Source: a virus. Taken from it: a stretch of 30,440 bases of DNA. The stretch lies in IMG/VR virus record IMGVR_UViG_3300042465_003045, positions 1 to 30,440 of that record; one strand, given 5' to 3'. Both the position numbers and the translations under genes were made by a program. The notes below the pieces were generated by a model. It saw nothing but the letters and a program-made list of their open reading frames with translations, ran no database searches and was not told the origin of the DNA. Positions 1 to 5,735 of the stretch are shown here, piece by piece. The first letter of the stretch is position 1. Every line of letters starts with the position of its first letter.

Positions 1-130
1 CCATGCTGCACTGCGTTGTCGCATAATGTGCATTACGGAAAGTAAAACATTGAATGATTTCAACGAGGTGCAATTCATTGGTGTATTTCGCACCCGAAAA
101 GCAGGTGTTTTTAGAGTAACCCTGCGCGGA

Positions 131-550
131 TTACACGTCTGCATTGTAGGCCTCGGCCTCGGGCGCCGGCTGATCGATCGTGACGGTGTGAGAGCTGCCG
201 GCAACCGCGCGCCCGGTGAGCCAGCCGAGGTTGATCGTCACCGCCGGCCCGCCGGCCTGGGTCTGTACGGGCGGAAGAAGGCGCAGGACGCAGCCGGCGA
301 AGGTAGCGCGGTCGCTGGCTACTTCACTGCGAGACATCTCTATCAGGAACTCTCCGAACCCTCCTGGACGGCATTCAGCCGCCGCACGGGCAATCTCTTT
401 GGCAATGGGGCGAGGTATCAAGTTGAGCAAGCCCGCGGGTCTGCCGCTCTTTAAAACCGGCTTGGAGAGGCGTTTCATCGCCTCGGGTTTTTCTAGCCTC
501 GCTTGCGTTTTTTCCATGCCTGAAAAATTAACTCCATCCTCGCGCCACAT
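131..550 (-). CDS. Terminase small subunit-like protein
   Basis: A 139-residue basic protein. It has a GRPAGLLN segment resembling the GRPKGxxN start of many phage small-terminase-like proteins. A middle part (SDRATFAGCVLRLLPPVQ) and a C-terminal VTINLGWLTGR recall small proteins encoded just before the large terminase in podovirus-like phages. Such proteins recognise phage DNA and hand it to the terminase ATPase. ATG at 550 is chosen because AAGG lies six bases upstream; ATG at 517 is an alternative, and the frame opens further with TTG at 571. It stands alone on the minus strand at the left edge, so the large terminase would follow beyond position 1 if the genome is circular. The family call is from remembered sequence character, not from a catalytic motif. 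Confidence 0.5.
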   Translation of the reverse strand: MWREDGVNFSGMEKTQARLEKPEAMKRLSKPVLKSGRPAGLLNLIPRPIAKEIARAAAECRPGGFGEFLIEMSRSEVASDRATFAGCVLRLLPPVQTQAGGPAVTINLGWLTGRAVAGSSHTVTIDQPAPEAEAYNADV

Positions 551-679
551 CAACCACCTTGAAAGACGCAAGCTGCTAGTGTTTACAACGACCTCGCAAC
601 AACGCGGGGACCTTAGTTCTCGCGGGGCGTCCCTCCCTTACTCCTTGCCTCCCCTCTCTCACCCCCCGCATCACCCGTT

Positions 680-716
680 GAGGCTTCCCCCCTAAAGGGG
701 GGGGGAAGAAAGCCTC
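680..716. other. Large GC-rich hairpin upstream of the terminase-like gene
   Basis: GAGGCTT (680-686) pairs with AAGCCTC (710-716), and the C run (687-692) pairs with part of the G run (697-705) across a TAAA loop. Only a short T stretch follows on the plus strand, so it is not a convincing terminator. It overlaps one CCTCAAC-type site. It could be a leader structure, a packaging signal or part of an origin. Confidence 0.45.
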
Positions 717-951
717 ATTTTCTGGGCACCAAAAAAACGCTGCCTCAACGTTTGAAGCGCCGATGCAAAAACCTCAGCAAACATTGAACATTCAAAGCAC
801 AAAACAGCCTCAACCATCCTCAACCGTTGAAGCAAAGGTTAATGGTACAGGCGCAAGCGTTGAGGCAAGCCTTTGAAGCGAGCGAGTACGAACTACCCAC
901 CAAAACACATACTTACCCAGCAATACTGGGCCTAAGTACAGCCTCAACATT

Positions 952-981
952 TGCCTCAACGTGCCTCAACGTGCCTCAACG
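952..981 (+). repeat. Three perfect tandem 10-bp repeats (TGCCTCAACG)
   Basis: Identical copies occupy 952-961, 962-971 and 972-981. A decayed copy (GCCTCAACAT) sits at 941-950. The period is close to one helical turn, so bound proteins would lie on one DNA face, as with iterons or cooperative operators. No gene covers it. Confidence 0.8.
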
Positions 982-1076
982 TATTAAAAGAGCCAATCAA
1001 ACCAGGCATAACTTTCAGTCACTCCAACATTACAAGTTGCCTTTACCTCAACACAAAACACCCCCACACACCCCAG

Positions 1077-1104
1077 TTGACAGGCGCAACCGGCTTGCAA
1101 TAGT
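1077..1104 (+). promoter_or_regulatory. Sigma70-like promoter of the small early genes
   Basis: A perfect TTGACA -35 box (1077-1082) is followed, after 16 bases, by AATAGT (1099-1104), which matches four of six -10 positions. It lies about 45 bases before the first small gene and just downstream of the CCTCAAC cluster, so that cluster could control it. Confidence 0.5.
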
Positions 1105-1149
1105 CTTGCCTTCTCGACACCACCAACCACACAAACCAAGGAGCCCGCC

Positions 1150-1335
1150 ATGTTCATCGCCTCCGTCATCTTCAACGGCAAAGAGTACTTCCTGCGCAGC
1201 TCGATCCTCACCGAGTACCGGGAGCGCGCCACCGAGTTCAAAACCGAAGCCGACGCTATGGTGGCTGTCGAGCGCGCCAAGAAGTTCTCCAAGCCCAGCG
1301 TGTTCAAGAACGTCTCGATCCGCCCCGTTGCCTAG
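1150..1335 (+). CDS. Small early protein of unknown function
   Basis: A 61-residue protein with a well-placed AAGGAG ribosome site before the ATG. It starts with a short hydrophobic strand (MFIASVIFNGKEYFL), followed by a charged central part and a lysine/arginine-rich end. The N-terminal half looks like a small beta-hairpin. There is no signal peptide, membrane segment or metal site. It is the first gene after the early promoter and is followed by three genes with near-identical ribosome sites, which fits an operon of small early phage proteins. I do not recognise a family. Confidence 0.65.
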   Translation: MFIASVIFNGKEYFLRSSILTEYRERATEFKTEADAMVAVERAKKFSKPSVFKNVSIRPVA

Positions 1336-1358
1336 CACCCCTCACAAGGAGCACTGCC

Positions 1359-1553
1359 ATGACCACCACCAACCACATCGCCACCGCCGAAGCCGCCGGC
1401 ACTGCCGCCGCCCTGGTCAACGCAGCTCACGCCGCCGGCAACGCGGCGGTGTCTGATGCCATCATCGGTGGTTTCGTCGCTGCCGACGACGAAGACGGTA
1501 TCCAGTACGTCTACGGTGCGGCGTTCGACGCCTACCTCTTCGCAGCCAAATAA
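1359..1553 (+). CDS. Small alanine-rich protein of unknown function
   Basis: A 64-residue protein, strongly alanine-rich (ATAEAAGTAAALVNAAHAAG), then an acidic patch AADDEDG and an aromatic end. The first part would form an amphipathic helix. AAGGAG lies at good distance before the ATG. It sits between two other small genes with the same type of ribosome site and is probably co-transcribed with them. Its composition is too simple to suggest a function. The rest of the block makes an early accessory role the best guess. Confidence 0.6.
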   Translation: MTTTNHIATAEAAGTAAALVNAAHAAGNAAVSDAIIGGFVAADDEDGIQYVYGAAFDAYLFAAK

Positions 1554-1577
1554 CCAGCCCTCTGAAGGAGCCTCGCC

Positions 1578-1778
1578 ATGATGATCGCAGACCACGGTTT
1601 TGCCACGCGCAAGTTCTTCGGCTACTCGGGCCAATGGGTTGACGTCGTGAGCGACGCGACGCGGGAGCACGAAGCGTCGGGAACGGCGCGCCTGCGAAAT
1701 TCGCGAAATTTGCGCCTTCCTGCGAAATTTGCGCACGCCCTCCACGATGCGATCGTCGCGGCCCAGGTGGCACCATGA
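1578..1778 (+). CDS. Small protein of unknown function
   Basis: A 66-residue protein preceded by GAAGGAG. The N-terminal half contains aromatic residues (FATRKFFGYSGQWVDVVSD). The C-terminal part is arginine/alanine-rich and is encoded over three close GCGAAATT repeats (1694-1734), so it may be shaped by a DNA site as much as by protein selection. Its stop overlaps the start of the next gene, which indicates coupled translation. I do not recognise a family. Confidence 0.55.
   Translation: MMIADHGFATRKFFGYSGQWVDVVSDATREHEASGTARLRNSRNLRLPAKFAHALHDAIVAAQVAP
1694..1734. repeat. Three GCGAAATT(T/C)GC elements inside a coding sequence
   Basis: GCGAAATTCGC (1694-1704) is a perfect dyad about a central A. 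GCGAAATTTGCGC occurs at 1703-1715 and again at 1722-1734, a 19-base period. They lie in the 3' part of a small gene. The density suggests a protein-binding site, but a short coding duplication is also possible. Confidence 0.5.
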
Positions 1779-1975
1779 CCCGCACCATCAACGCCCGCTT
1801 CGCCGGCACCTGCCGCTGCTCGCATCAGTTCGCCCAAGGTGCGCGAGTAACCTACGACCCCCAGGCCCGCCGCGTCACAAGCTGCTGGGACTGCTCCACC
1901 GCCCTCAAAGCCGAGACCATGCGCCGTTTACACGCTGCCCTCGACCCGCTTGACGCAACCCGTTCGCGCCTCTAG
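1775..1975 (+). CDS. Small cysteine-containing protein, possibly zinc-binding
   Basis: A 66-residue protein that begins within the stop of the previous gene (ATGA overlap). It has C-R-C-S-H near residues 13-16 and S-C-W-D-C near residues 37-40, a spacing that could hold one zinc ion in a small beta fold. The C-terminal third is helical and charged. Small zinc proteins of this size are common in phage early regions and often bind host proteins or nucleic acid. That role here is inference from position only. Confidence 0.6.
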   Translation: MTRTINARFAGTCRCSHQFAQGARVTYDPQARRVTSCWDCSTALKAETMRRLHAALDPLDATRSRL

Positions 1976-1980
1976 CCTAT

Positions 1981-2021
1981 CGTGGGGAATCGCGCTTCAC
2001 CGTGATCCGCTATTCCCCACG
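1981..2021. other. Perfect 10-bp inverted repeat between early genes
   Basis: CGTGGGGAAT (1981-1990) and ATTCCCCACG (2012-2021) are perfect complements around a 21-base loop. No T run follows on either side, so it is unlikely to be an intrinsic terminator. It fills most of the gap between two early genes and could be an mRNA stability or processing hairpin, or an operator. Confidence 0.6.
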
Positions 2022-2056
2022 CTCAACAACCACGCAAACAAACAGGAGCCACGCCC

Positions 2057-2140
2057 ATGATACGCGACTTTTTTGTCACAGCAGCCGGCGCCTTGGGTCT
2101 GGCTTTTTTGCTGTACTGCCTGACCTTGGTTACGCCATGA
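2057..2140 (+). CDS. Tiny single-pass membrane protein
   Basis: A 27-residue protein, MIRDFF followed by a hydrophobic stretch (AAGALGLAFLLYCLTLV). AGGAG lies nine bases before its ATG. The stop overlaps the start of the next gene (ATGA), the same coupling seen elsewhere in this block, which supports real translation. The short charged N-terminus suggests the N-terminus stays in the cytoplasm. Phage early membrane micropeptides of this kind often act on host membrane proteins, but nothing in this sequence says which. Confidence 0.55.
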   Translation: MIRDFFVTAAGALGLAFLLYCLTLVTP

Positions 2141-2319
2141 AGCCGCGCAGCAAGAAGACGTCGGCGACATACACTGCAGCAGACGCGAAAGCGGCAGACG
2201 CAGCAGCCGGCATTGTAAAGTTCCGCCGCGGTCGCCCGCCCAAGCCTTTTGACTGGTCAACAGTAACGCCAGAAGCCCGCGCAGCCGCCATTGCGGCATG
2301 GCAAAAGAAAAAAACATGA
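2137..2319 (+). CDS. Small basic protein with AT-hook-like motif
   Basis: A 60-residue protein with an alanine/lysine-rich N-terminal half and then FRRGRPPKPFDW, where RRGRPPK matches the AT-hook core (RGRP flanked by basic residues). That motif binds the minor groove of AT-rich DNA. The tail is helical and ends in lysines. The start is chosen at the ATGA overlap with the micropeptide gene; the frame is open further upstream but lacks a ribosome site there. It probably binds DNA, though the motif is short and could occur by chance in a lysine-rich protein. Confidence 0.6.
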   Translation: MKPRSKKTSATYTAADAKAADAAAGIVKFRRGRPPKPFDWSTVTPEARAAAIAAWQKKKT

Positions 2320-2492
2320 ACCGCTACTGCATCCACTGCCTTTACGCACACTGGCCCACAACGGGGCCTGGAGAGTGCCGCGCACCCGCCGCGTTGCCAA
2401 ACACGACTACCCAGACCGCTCGCGAACAGGGTGGGGTGTGCGGAGTACACGGCGACCTCTGGTTAGAAAAGCCCCGCGACCGTCCCATTTAA
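2316..2492 (+). CDS. Small zinc-ribbon-like protein
   Basis: A 58-residue protein with Y-C-I-H-C near the N-terminus and further cysteines at G-E-C-R and G-V-C-G-V-H, enough to hold a zinc ion. ATG at 2316 overlaps the preceding stop (ATGA); an in-frame ATG at 2298 lies inside the upstream gene. Similar short CxxC proteins with the pattern YCxxCxYA...GECR occur in phage early regions with no known role. Confidence 0.6.
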   Translation: MNRYCIHCLYAHWPTTGPGECRAPAALPNTTTQTAREQGGVCGVHGDLWLEKPRDRPI

Positions 2493-2510
2493 CATCGAGA
2501 GAGACGTACA

Positions 2511-2783
2511 ATGACCGACGACCTTACCGCCAAAGAAAAGGCCCGCCTCCGCGCAGAGTGGGAAGCAACCCTAACGCCGCAGGACCGCATCGAGATCACG
2601 GCCTATATGTCCAAGCTGGGCGCAATGGGCGGTCTACGCCGTGGACGCCGCAAAGTGCGCGGTGATGCCGAGTACTACCGCCAGTTAGGCGCAGCGAACA
2701 ACACGAACATGGCAGCCGCCCGCGCCGGCAGAGCCAAGAAGAAGGCCGAGCGCGACAAAGCAAAACAAGAGGACGCAACATGA
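2511..2783 (+). CDS. Small charged helical protein of unknown function
   Basis: A 90-residue protein made mainly of charged helices, with a glycine turn (KLGAMGGLRRGRRK), then GDAEYYRQLGAANN and a lysine-rich tail. The GD-x-EYYRQLG segment resembles short motifs in DNA-associated small proteins, but I cannot assign a family. A weak GAGAG ribosome site precedes it. Its stop overlaps the next gene by four bases. The high positive charge is compatible with nucleic-acid binding. Confidence 0.6.
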   Translation: MTDDLTAKEKARLRAEWEATLTPQDRIEITAYMSKLGAMGGLRRGRRKVRGDAEYYRQLGAANNTNMAAARAGRAKKKAERDKAKQEDAT

Positions 2784-3313
2784 TCGCCTCACTCCCCATC
2801 CACAAATATGTCTGGGTCGATAGCTGCTTCATCCGCGCCGGACGACAAAGCGGCTCAGGCTTTGAAAAAGCAGTATGGTTCGGCCTCGTCAGCCAGTACG
2901 GGCGCACCTGGGGGCTTAACGTCATGCTGGAGTGCGGAGCTATCTATCGCAGCCTCCCGCCGCATGCGATTGCGTTTTGCGATGAGCCTGAGCAAATGTG
3001 GGCCGTCACTGATGCTCAATTGTGGGACTGCTACGCCGATAAATTCCAACTGCATGAGTATAGTTATCTCAAAGAGATGACGGCCAAAACAAAAGACCAC
3101 AGCGGCACATATCTATTCACCGCCGCGTTTACTGATGACGGATTCACCCGCGCACCAGAGCAGCAGAAAGAGTTCAGCTTCATCGAGCTAGACAACGGTC
3201 GCCTTACGATCCAGCCCACGAACCGCATTCTGTTCGAGGACAGGTCGTTCACCGTGGACAGCGGCCCACCAAAAAACTTGGTGACGCAAACAGAAATATG
3301 GTCGTGCGAATAA
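2780..3313 (+). CDS. Conserved-looking hypothetical protein
   Basis: A 177-residue soluble protein and the largest of the early block. It mixes strands and helices and contains stretches such as LECGAIYRSLPPHAIAF, FQLHEYSYLKEM and ELDNGRLTIQPTNRILFED that look like a compact globular fold. No catalytic motif is recognisable. It is coupled to the preceding gene by an ATGA overlap. Its stop directly abuts the stop of the convergent membrane-protein gene at 3314, leaving no room for a terminator. I recall similar phage hypothetical proteins but no function. Confidence 0.65.
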   Translation: MIASLPIHKYVWVDSCFIRAGRQSGSGFEKAVWFGLVSQYGRTWGLNVMLECGAIYRSLPPHAIAFCDEPEQMWAVTDAQLWDCYADKFQLHEYSYLKEMTAKTKDHSGTYLFTAAFTDDGFTRAPEQQKEFSFIELDNGRLTIQPTNRILFEDRSFTVDSGPPKNLVTQTEIWSCE

Positions 3314-3547
3314 TTAATAGAACCACCATTCCCCGTCCACAATGCGACCGGCCACCGTGACCACCGTGCCGATGCACATGCACAGCCCCATTGCGTAGAT
3401 CGTCCACTGCGCGGCGTCACTGGTGAGGCCCAGTCGCCATGCGACCCCGGCCAGCCACTGGGATATGGCGACGAATACCAGCGTTGTAACCATAATTAAA
3501 AAGACCGCGAAGCACAGTGCGGCGATTGATTGAAGGTCGTGTTTCAT
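3314..3547 (-). CDS. Small two-helix membrane protein
   Basis: A 77-residue protein with two strongly hydrophobic segments (about residues 8-33 and 48-66) separated by a short polar loop. The terminal WWFY is aromatic. AGGAG lies before the ATG inside a leader sequence that also occurs before the PAPS-reductase-like gene. It is the last gene of the minus-strand replication and modification block. Two-helix topology is compatible with an inner-membrane accessory protein or a holin, but the lysis genes are about 9 kb away, so a holin role is unlikely. Confidence 0.6.
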   Translation of the reverse strand: MKHDLQSIAALCFAVFLIMVTTLVFVAISQWLAGVAWRLGLTSDAAQWTIYAMGLCMCIGTVVTVAGRIVDGEWWFY

Positions 3548-3573
3548 CGTTCATTCTCCTGGGCTGTATTCGT
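3548..3573 (-). repeat. Duplicated gene leader, copy 1
   Basis: This stretch, containing the AGGAG ribosome site, matches 5735-5760 at 25 of 26 positions. It is followed here by a 15-base segment (3573-3587) that recurs exactly at 6071-6085. The likely cause is past recombination or duplication that moved a ready-made translation start. Confidence 0.7.
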
Positions 3574-3617
3574 CATCGCTGTGGGGGTGGAGCGTTCCTT
3601 AGAGCGAACGGTCGGGG

Positions 3618-4739
3618 TCATGCTGCGGGCCTTTCGATCTGATCCACCATTGTGATGCGCCGGCCAATCCAAGACATAACGGGAACTGCCATAGAGTTCC
3701 CCAGCGCCTTGTAGCGCGGCCCGTCAGCGGCCATGCCGTTGCGGTAGGGGATAAGGGTGTAATCGTCGGGGAAGCCTTGAAGGCGCTCGCACTCGCGCGG
3801 GGTTAGGCGGCGCACTTGGCTGGCCTGCATCACCGCTGTGCCACCCTGGGAACAGGTCGGGTTTAGCCCCGTGGCCGCGTCCAGCGTCGTGCTCGTGGCT
3901 TCATCGGTGCAAACGTAAAATCCACCATCTGGACGGTCTGCGCGTTTAGAGCCGCCATAAATGTTGATTGGCGTGCCGCGCCCTGTCCCATCTTCGCTTG
4001 CGTCAAAGCCATCGGCCCGCAGGGAGTGGGTGACAAGCATTCCGCATTCGGCGTCCTGCTGTGTTGCGCCGCCCTTGGCGTTTAAAGCCCTAGCGATTAG
4101 ATGACCGGCCTGATCTTGGTTATCGTCCGCGCCGCATGTTCCAACGCCGTTTGCAGTGAGCGCGGCAACTCCCGGCCCCGCTTGGCGCGGCGCAGTATCC
4201 CCGCGCAGGCTTTCGCGCTCAAAAAGAACCGCTGCGGCACGTTGCCAGTCTCCAAGGTGTCCGACAACGAACACACGGCGGCGGCGCTGGGCCACTCCGA
4301 AGTACTGAGCGTCAAGCACTCGATAGGCGAACCCATACCCGAGTTCTGCCAAGCCCCCGAGGATGGAACCAAAGTCCCGTCCTCCGTTCGATGACAGTAC
4401 ACCGGGGACGTTCTCCCAAACCACCCATCGGGCGCGTGAGCGGCGAGCAAGTTGAAGAAACGCGAGGGCCAGGTTGCCACGCGCGTCGCCCAAGCCGCCC
4501 CGCAATCCTGCGATCGAAAAGCTCTGGCAGGGGGTTCCGCCGACAAGAATGTCAATTGGTTCATATTCGCCCTCGCGAATGGTGGTGAAGTCCCCATGCA
4601 ACGGCACATCGGGATAGTGGTGCGCGAGGACCGCCCGCGGGAATTTGTCGATCTCGGAATAGAAGGCCGGCCGCCAGCCGAGCGGATGCCATGCGACCGT
4701 GGCCGCTTCGATGCCGGAACAGACTGAGCCGTACCGCAT
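3618..4739 (-). CDS. C5-cytosine DNA methyltransferase
   Basis: A 373-residue protein that transfers methyl groups from AdoMet to cytosine C5. Conserved motifs are in order: I, GSVCSGIEAATVAW (4-17), binding AdoMet; IV, GGTPCQSFS with catalytic Cys71; VI, WENVPG (108-113); VIII, QRRRRVFVVG (151-160); IX, RRLTPRECERLQGFP (310-323); X, YKALGNSMAVPV (343-354). The region between VIII and IX (about 180-308) would hold the target-recognition domain and is rich in Gly/Thr/Asp. No restriction endonuclease is adjacent, so it probably protects phage DNA from host restriction. The ATG overlaps the stop of a possible leader peptide, and its GAGGG ribosome site lies inside a hairpin. The recognised DNA site cannot be read from the sequence. 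Confidence 0.95.
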   Translation of the reverse strand: MRYGSVCSGIEAATVAWHPLGWRPAFYSEIDKFPRAVLAHHYPDVPLHGDFTTIREGEYEPIDILVGGTPCQSFSIAGLRGGLGDARGNLALAFLQLARRSRARWVVWENVPGVLSSNGGRDFGSILGGLAELGYGFAYRVLDAQYFGVAQRRRRVFVVGHLGDWQRAAAVLFERESLRGDTAPRQAGPGVAALTANGVGTCGADDNQDQAGHLIARALNAKGGATQQDAECGMLVTHSLRADGFDASEDGTGRGTPINIYGGSKRADRPDGGFYVCTDEATSTTLDAATGLNPTCSQGGTAVMQASQVRRLTPRECERLQGFPDDYTLIPYRNGMAADGPRYKALGNSMAVPVMSWIGRRITMVDQIERPAA

Positions 4740-4792
4740 CAGGCCCTCGCGATCTTTACGAGGGGGGATACGAGGGGGATTTGCGTGTTCAT
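4739..4792 (-). CDS. Possible leader peptide of the methyltransferase
   Basis: A 17-codon frame (MNTQIPLVSPLVKIARA) whose TGA overlaps the methyltransferase ATG as TGATG. It is translated straight through the hairpin that covers the methyltransferase ribosome site, so it could open that structure by translational coupling. Its own ribosome site (GGGGA) is weak. The frame is also open further upstream to 4936 inside the 3' end of the PAPS-reductase-like gene, which looks like a shadow. Confidence 0.3.
   Translation of the reverse strand: MNTQIPLVSPLVKIARA
4744..4776 (-). promoter_or_regulatory. Hairpin covering the methyltransferase ribosome site
   Basis: Plus-strand CCCTCG (4744-4749) is the complement of the GAGGG ribosome site. 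It can pair with CGAGGG at 4759-4764 and, alternatively, with a second copy at 4771-4776. In the mRNA the ribosome site could therefore be hidden by either of two upstream CCCUCG segments. This suggests translational control of the methyltransferase. It is seen as pairing potential only. Confidence 0.4.
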
Positions 4793-4856
4793 GGTGCTAA
4801 GTCCCCGTGGGTGGGGTGAGGGATGTCCGCGATCCCCTGAGAGGTTGGGGTCAGGG

Positions 4857-5735
4857 TCATGAGCCGCACATCCCGGCATCGCAGCCCGAACCGCTGTGGC
4901 TTTCTTCCAACTCAAAAACGCCTTGGTCGGTGGCATACGCGCCGGGGGGAGAATTGGCCCATCTGACGATTTCCCTGATACCTAGCGCGCCCATCTTTTT
5001 TGCGGGACGAAACATCAATCGCGGTTTGCCGAGCTTGGTAAAACCCAACTCCTGCTCAAGCGCCTCAACCTTGGCAATGTCGAGAGGCGTAAGGCGTCTT
5101 AGATCGGATTTGTTTGCGTTAATGCAGGGCGAACATTCTTTGCTGCGATGGGGCAGAACTTCAAAGCAAGCCAGCAGCACAAGCGCGTTGCGTTCGGCCT
5201 CTTTCATATCAATCAGCGGACATTTTGTGGTGCGTCCGCCCGACGCCGGGTCATCTTCGATAATGGCGGGGAACGTCCTGCGCTTCTCGGATTCCTCCCG
5301 GCGCACACCGATCATTGAGATAGCCATGCGCTCAGGATCGTGCTCGTCCAACCAAGCGATAGTGGGCAGGATTTTCAGGTGCTCGGTGCAGAACTGCATA
5401 CCGGAACGAGGCCAGCCGGACTTTTTGCGGACAAGCGCGGGCAGGCCCATCGAAGTTGTGCGAGCAACCGCAAAGCCGTAACTCCGAGCCAACGCCTCGC
5501 CTCGCTCAACCCGTGCCATCCAATCAGCGCGAGCCCAGCCCGTATCGTTGTAAAGGCACACGACGCCATCAAGCCCCGCTTCATGCGCCCATCGAATGAG
5601 CGCAATGCTGTCATTGCCGTAAGACACTTTCAGAACGAACTTGAACCCGACCCCGCTCACCGTGTCACGCACCGCCCCCGCCCCGTCCCCACCTTGGATG
5701 CCGTCTAAGCGCGTAAGCGCCGCTTCATTGACCAC
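4857..5735 (-). CDS. PAPS-reductase-like / PP-loop family protein
   Basis: A 292-residue protein of the adenine-nucleotide alpha-hydrolase (PAPS reductase/DndC-like) superfamily. VSYGNDSIALI (37-47) is the variant PP-loop, GVRREESEKRR (about 143-153) matches the family G-R-x-E-S motif, and CTEHLKILP follows Cys116. Later cysteines (172, 190, 201, 204, 285, 290), including C-S-P-C, could hold an Fe-S cluster. Family members activate sulphate or adenylate substrates; DndC-type relatives take part in DNA sulphur modification. GTG at 5735 is chosen because AGGAG lies seven bases upstream; an ATG at 5741 directly abuts it. It lies just before the C5-methyltransferase, so a role in DNA modification or evasion of host defence is plausible but unproven. 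No DndD/E or sulphur carrier is visible. Confidence 0.8.
   Translation of the reverse strand: MVNEAALTRLDGIQGGDGAGAVRDTVSGVGFKFVLKVSYGNDSIALIRWAHEAGLDGVVCLYNDTGWARADWMARVERGEALARSYGFAVARTTSMGLPALVRKKSGWPRSGMQFCTEHLKILPTIAWLDEHDPERMAISMIGVRREESEKRRTFPAIIEDDPASGGRTTKCPLIDMKEAERNALVLLACFEVLPHRSKECSPCINANKSDLRRLTPLDIAKVEALEQELGFTKLGKPRLMFRPAKKMGALGIREIVRWANSPPGAYATDQGVFELEESHSGSGCDAGMCGS

Larger units (their letters stand above)
669..1052. promoter_or_regulatory. CCTCAAC operator/iteron cluster in the early control region
   Basis: This gene-free stretch holds at least nine copies of CCTCAAC or its complement, at about 677-683, 743-749, 808-814, 818-824, 859-865, 942-948, 954-960, 964-970, 974-980 and 1046-1052. 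Two copies form near-perfect dyads with a one-base centre: 743-757 (CCTCAACGTTTGAAG) and 818-832 (CCTCAACCGTTGAAG). A third, weaker dyad lies at 669-683. Repeated half-sites in both orientations upstream of a promoter suggest binding of a dimeric repressor or replication initiator. I see only one stray copy elsewhere, inside a gene near 5062. Which protein binds is unknown. Confidence 0.6.

Noticed and set aside
1-130. Start of a large terminase gene at the left edge
   Set aside because: Two minus-strand frames run off the edge, but neither has a good ribosome site or a recognisable terminase start.
572-1149. tRNA or other known RNA gene in the control region
   Set aside because: I found no tRNA-like T-arm or cloverleaf pairing; the repeats explain most of the structure.
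827-1456. Long plus-strand frame of 209 codons
   Set aside because: It runs through the CCTCAAC repeats and two better-supported small genes, has low-complexity basic composition and no ribosome site.
1332-1809. Minus-strand frames opposite the small early genes
   Set aside because: Arginine/glycine-rich shadows of the plus-strand genes, which have strong ribosome sites.
4739-4936. 65-codon frame before the methyltransferase
   Set aside because: Its upstream part lies inside the PAPS-reductase-like gene; only the last 17 codons are kept as a possible leader.
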